NCBI GenBank assembly: GCA_019828595.1
Contig: JAHQRK010000077.1
Span: forward strand, 1-37,264
Direction: 5' to 3'
Length of the DNA: 37,264 nt
Source of the DNA: Aphanomyces cochlioides
Lineage: Eukaryota; Oomycota; Saprolegniomycetes; Saprolegniales; Verrucalvaceae
The translations under genes were made by a program, and so were the position numbers. Each line of letters opens with the position of its first letter. Position 1 is the stretch's first letter. The notes under the pieces were generated by a model that saw nothing but the letters and a program-made list of their open reading frames with translations, was not told where the DNA came from and did not search any database. Of the stretch, positions 36,562 to 37,264 are shown piece by piece.

Positions 36562-36746
36562 CATGTTTGAAAAAGGTGTCATGCTCGTGTGGTGGACGAC
36601 CAAGCATCAACTTGGTCCGAAAATCAACACGCAAGAGTCCCAAGCATACCCCACAAAATGCATCTCGATGCCACTTTTCTCACTTTTGGTACCCACGTGC
36701 CACATGCACATCTGGACCCCATCGGAGCACCCACTCGCACGTCTGG

Positions 36747-37264
36747 CATGTTTGAAAGGTGTCATGCTCGTGTGGTGGACGACCAAGCATCAACTTGGTC
36801 CGAAATCAACACGCGAGAGTCCCAAGCATACCCCACAAAATGCATCTCGTGCCACTTTTTCTCCACTTTTGGTACCCACGTGCCACATGCACATCTCGAC
36901 CCCATCGAGATACCCACTCGCCACGTCTGGCATGTTTGAAAGGTGTCATGCTCGTGTGGTGGACGACCAAGCATCAACTTGGTCCCGAAATCAACACGCG
37001 ATAGTCCCAATCATACCCCACAAAATGCATCTCGATGCCACTTTTCTCCACTTTTGGTACCCACGTGCCACATGCACATCTCGACCCCATTGAGATACCC
37101 ACTCGCCACGTCTGGCATGTTTGAAAGGTGTCATGCTCGTGTGGTGGACGACCAAGCATCAACTTGGTCCGAAATCAACACGCGATAGTCCCAATCATAC
37201 CCCCAAAATGCATTCGATGCCACTTTTTCTCCACTTTTGGTACCCACGTGCCACATGCACATCT
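36747..37264 (+). repeat. Near-canonical units at the right end, with a matching pair
   Basis: The units starting at 36747, 36931 and 37116 are close to the core. The last two share gcgatagtcccaatcat (near 36998 and 37182) where the core has gcgagagtcccaagcat, so they derive from a local duplication of one variant unit. The final unit is cut by the window end. Confidence 0.85.

Larger units (their letters stand above)
35025..36746 (+). repeat. Diverged satellite block (right)
   Basis: Landmark spacings from 35086 are 180, 185, 171, 195, 184, 185, 188, 188 and 185, so insertions occur here as well as deletions. Divergence starts mildly (a lost T at 35025, C to T at 35151) and increases rightward. 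The segments cttggtccgaaatcaa and accccacaaaatgcat through cacgtgccacat stay well preserved. Changes cluster around the landmark, around cgcgagagtccc and around dyad B. Recurrent markers are gtaaa after the landmark, gtcacgctcg, and gtggcgg. Confidence 0.88.
1..37264 (+). repeat. 185-bp satellite DNA, head-to-tail tandem array (whole window)
   Basis: The landmark catgttTGAAAGG recurs every 185 bases across the core and every 171-195 bases in the flanks, always in the same orientation. About 202 units fill the window without any interruption by unrelated sequence. Unit length and monomeric head-to-tail structure are typical of eukaryotic centromeric or heterochromatic satellites, since the unit is about one nucleosome repeat. 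That functional placement is inference, because no unique flank, telomere repeat or transposon is present to locate the array on a chromosome. Both window ends fall inside a unit, so the full array is longer. I cannot assign a named family. Confidence 0.98.

Noticed and set aside
1..37264. CRISPR array, given regular direct repeats.
   Set aside because: There are no unique spacers: the entire 185-bp period is repeated, and no cas gene is present.
1..37264. Telomere repeats, LTRs, poly-A tails or other transposon traces.
   Set aside because: None was seen on either strand; the satellite is continuous from end to end.

Overview
The whole 37,264-base window is one tandem satellite DNA array. 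The repeat unit is 185 bp, every copy is in the same head-to-tail orientation, and both ends of the window cut through a unit, so the array probably continues on each side. No protein-coding gene, RNA gene, transposon or CRISPR array is supported. Counting units from the conserved catgtt landmark gives a partial unit at 1-105, 11 diverged left units (106-2085), 178 full-length plus one truncated unit (2086-35085), 11 diverged right units (35086-37115) and a partial unit to the end.

The organism is almost certainly a eukaryote. A monomeric 180-bp-class satellite with tens of kilobases of near-identical copies fits a centromeric, pericentromeric or subtelomeric array, and a plant is my best guess from unit size and architecture. 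I do not recognise the sequence as a named family, and from memory it does not look like human alpha satellite, Arabidopsis pAL1, rice CentO or maize CentC. No search was run.

Layout: 1-269 holds nearly canonical units. 270-2000 is an old, diverged block with units of mostly 171-185 bp, dominated by deletions and shared subfamily substitutions. 2001-35024 is an extremely homogeneous core: about 167 of 175 consecutive units look identical, interrupted by one odd variant (6873-6915), six 1-bp deletions and one 109-bp deletion. 35025-36746 is a second diverged block, with insertions as well as deletions and its own diagnostic variants. 36747-37264 returns to nearly canonical units.

Within the unit (reference copy 2271-2455): 97 of 185 bases are G or C (52%), C outnumbers G on this strand 60 to 37, and 11 CpGs are present against about 12 expected. 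It carries two perfect 7-bp inverted repeats with short loops, one weaker dyad, single copies of the palindromes GGTACC, CACGTG and ATGCAT, and internal sub-repeats spaced about 38-45 bp and 11 bp. These suggest the unit grew from shorter repeats. The features of most interest are the homogeneity of the core, its abrupt left boundary, the paired dyads, and a core variant that resembles flank units.
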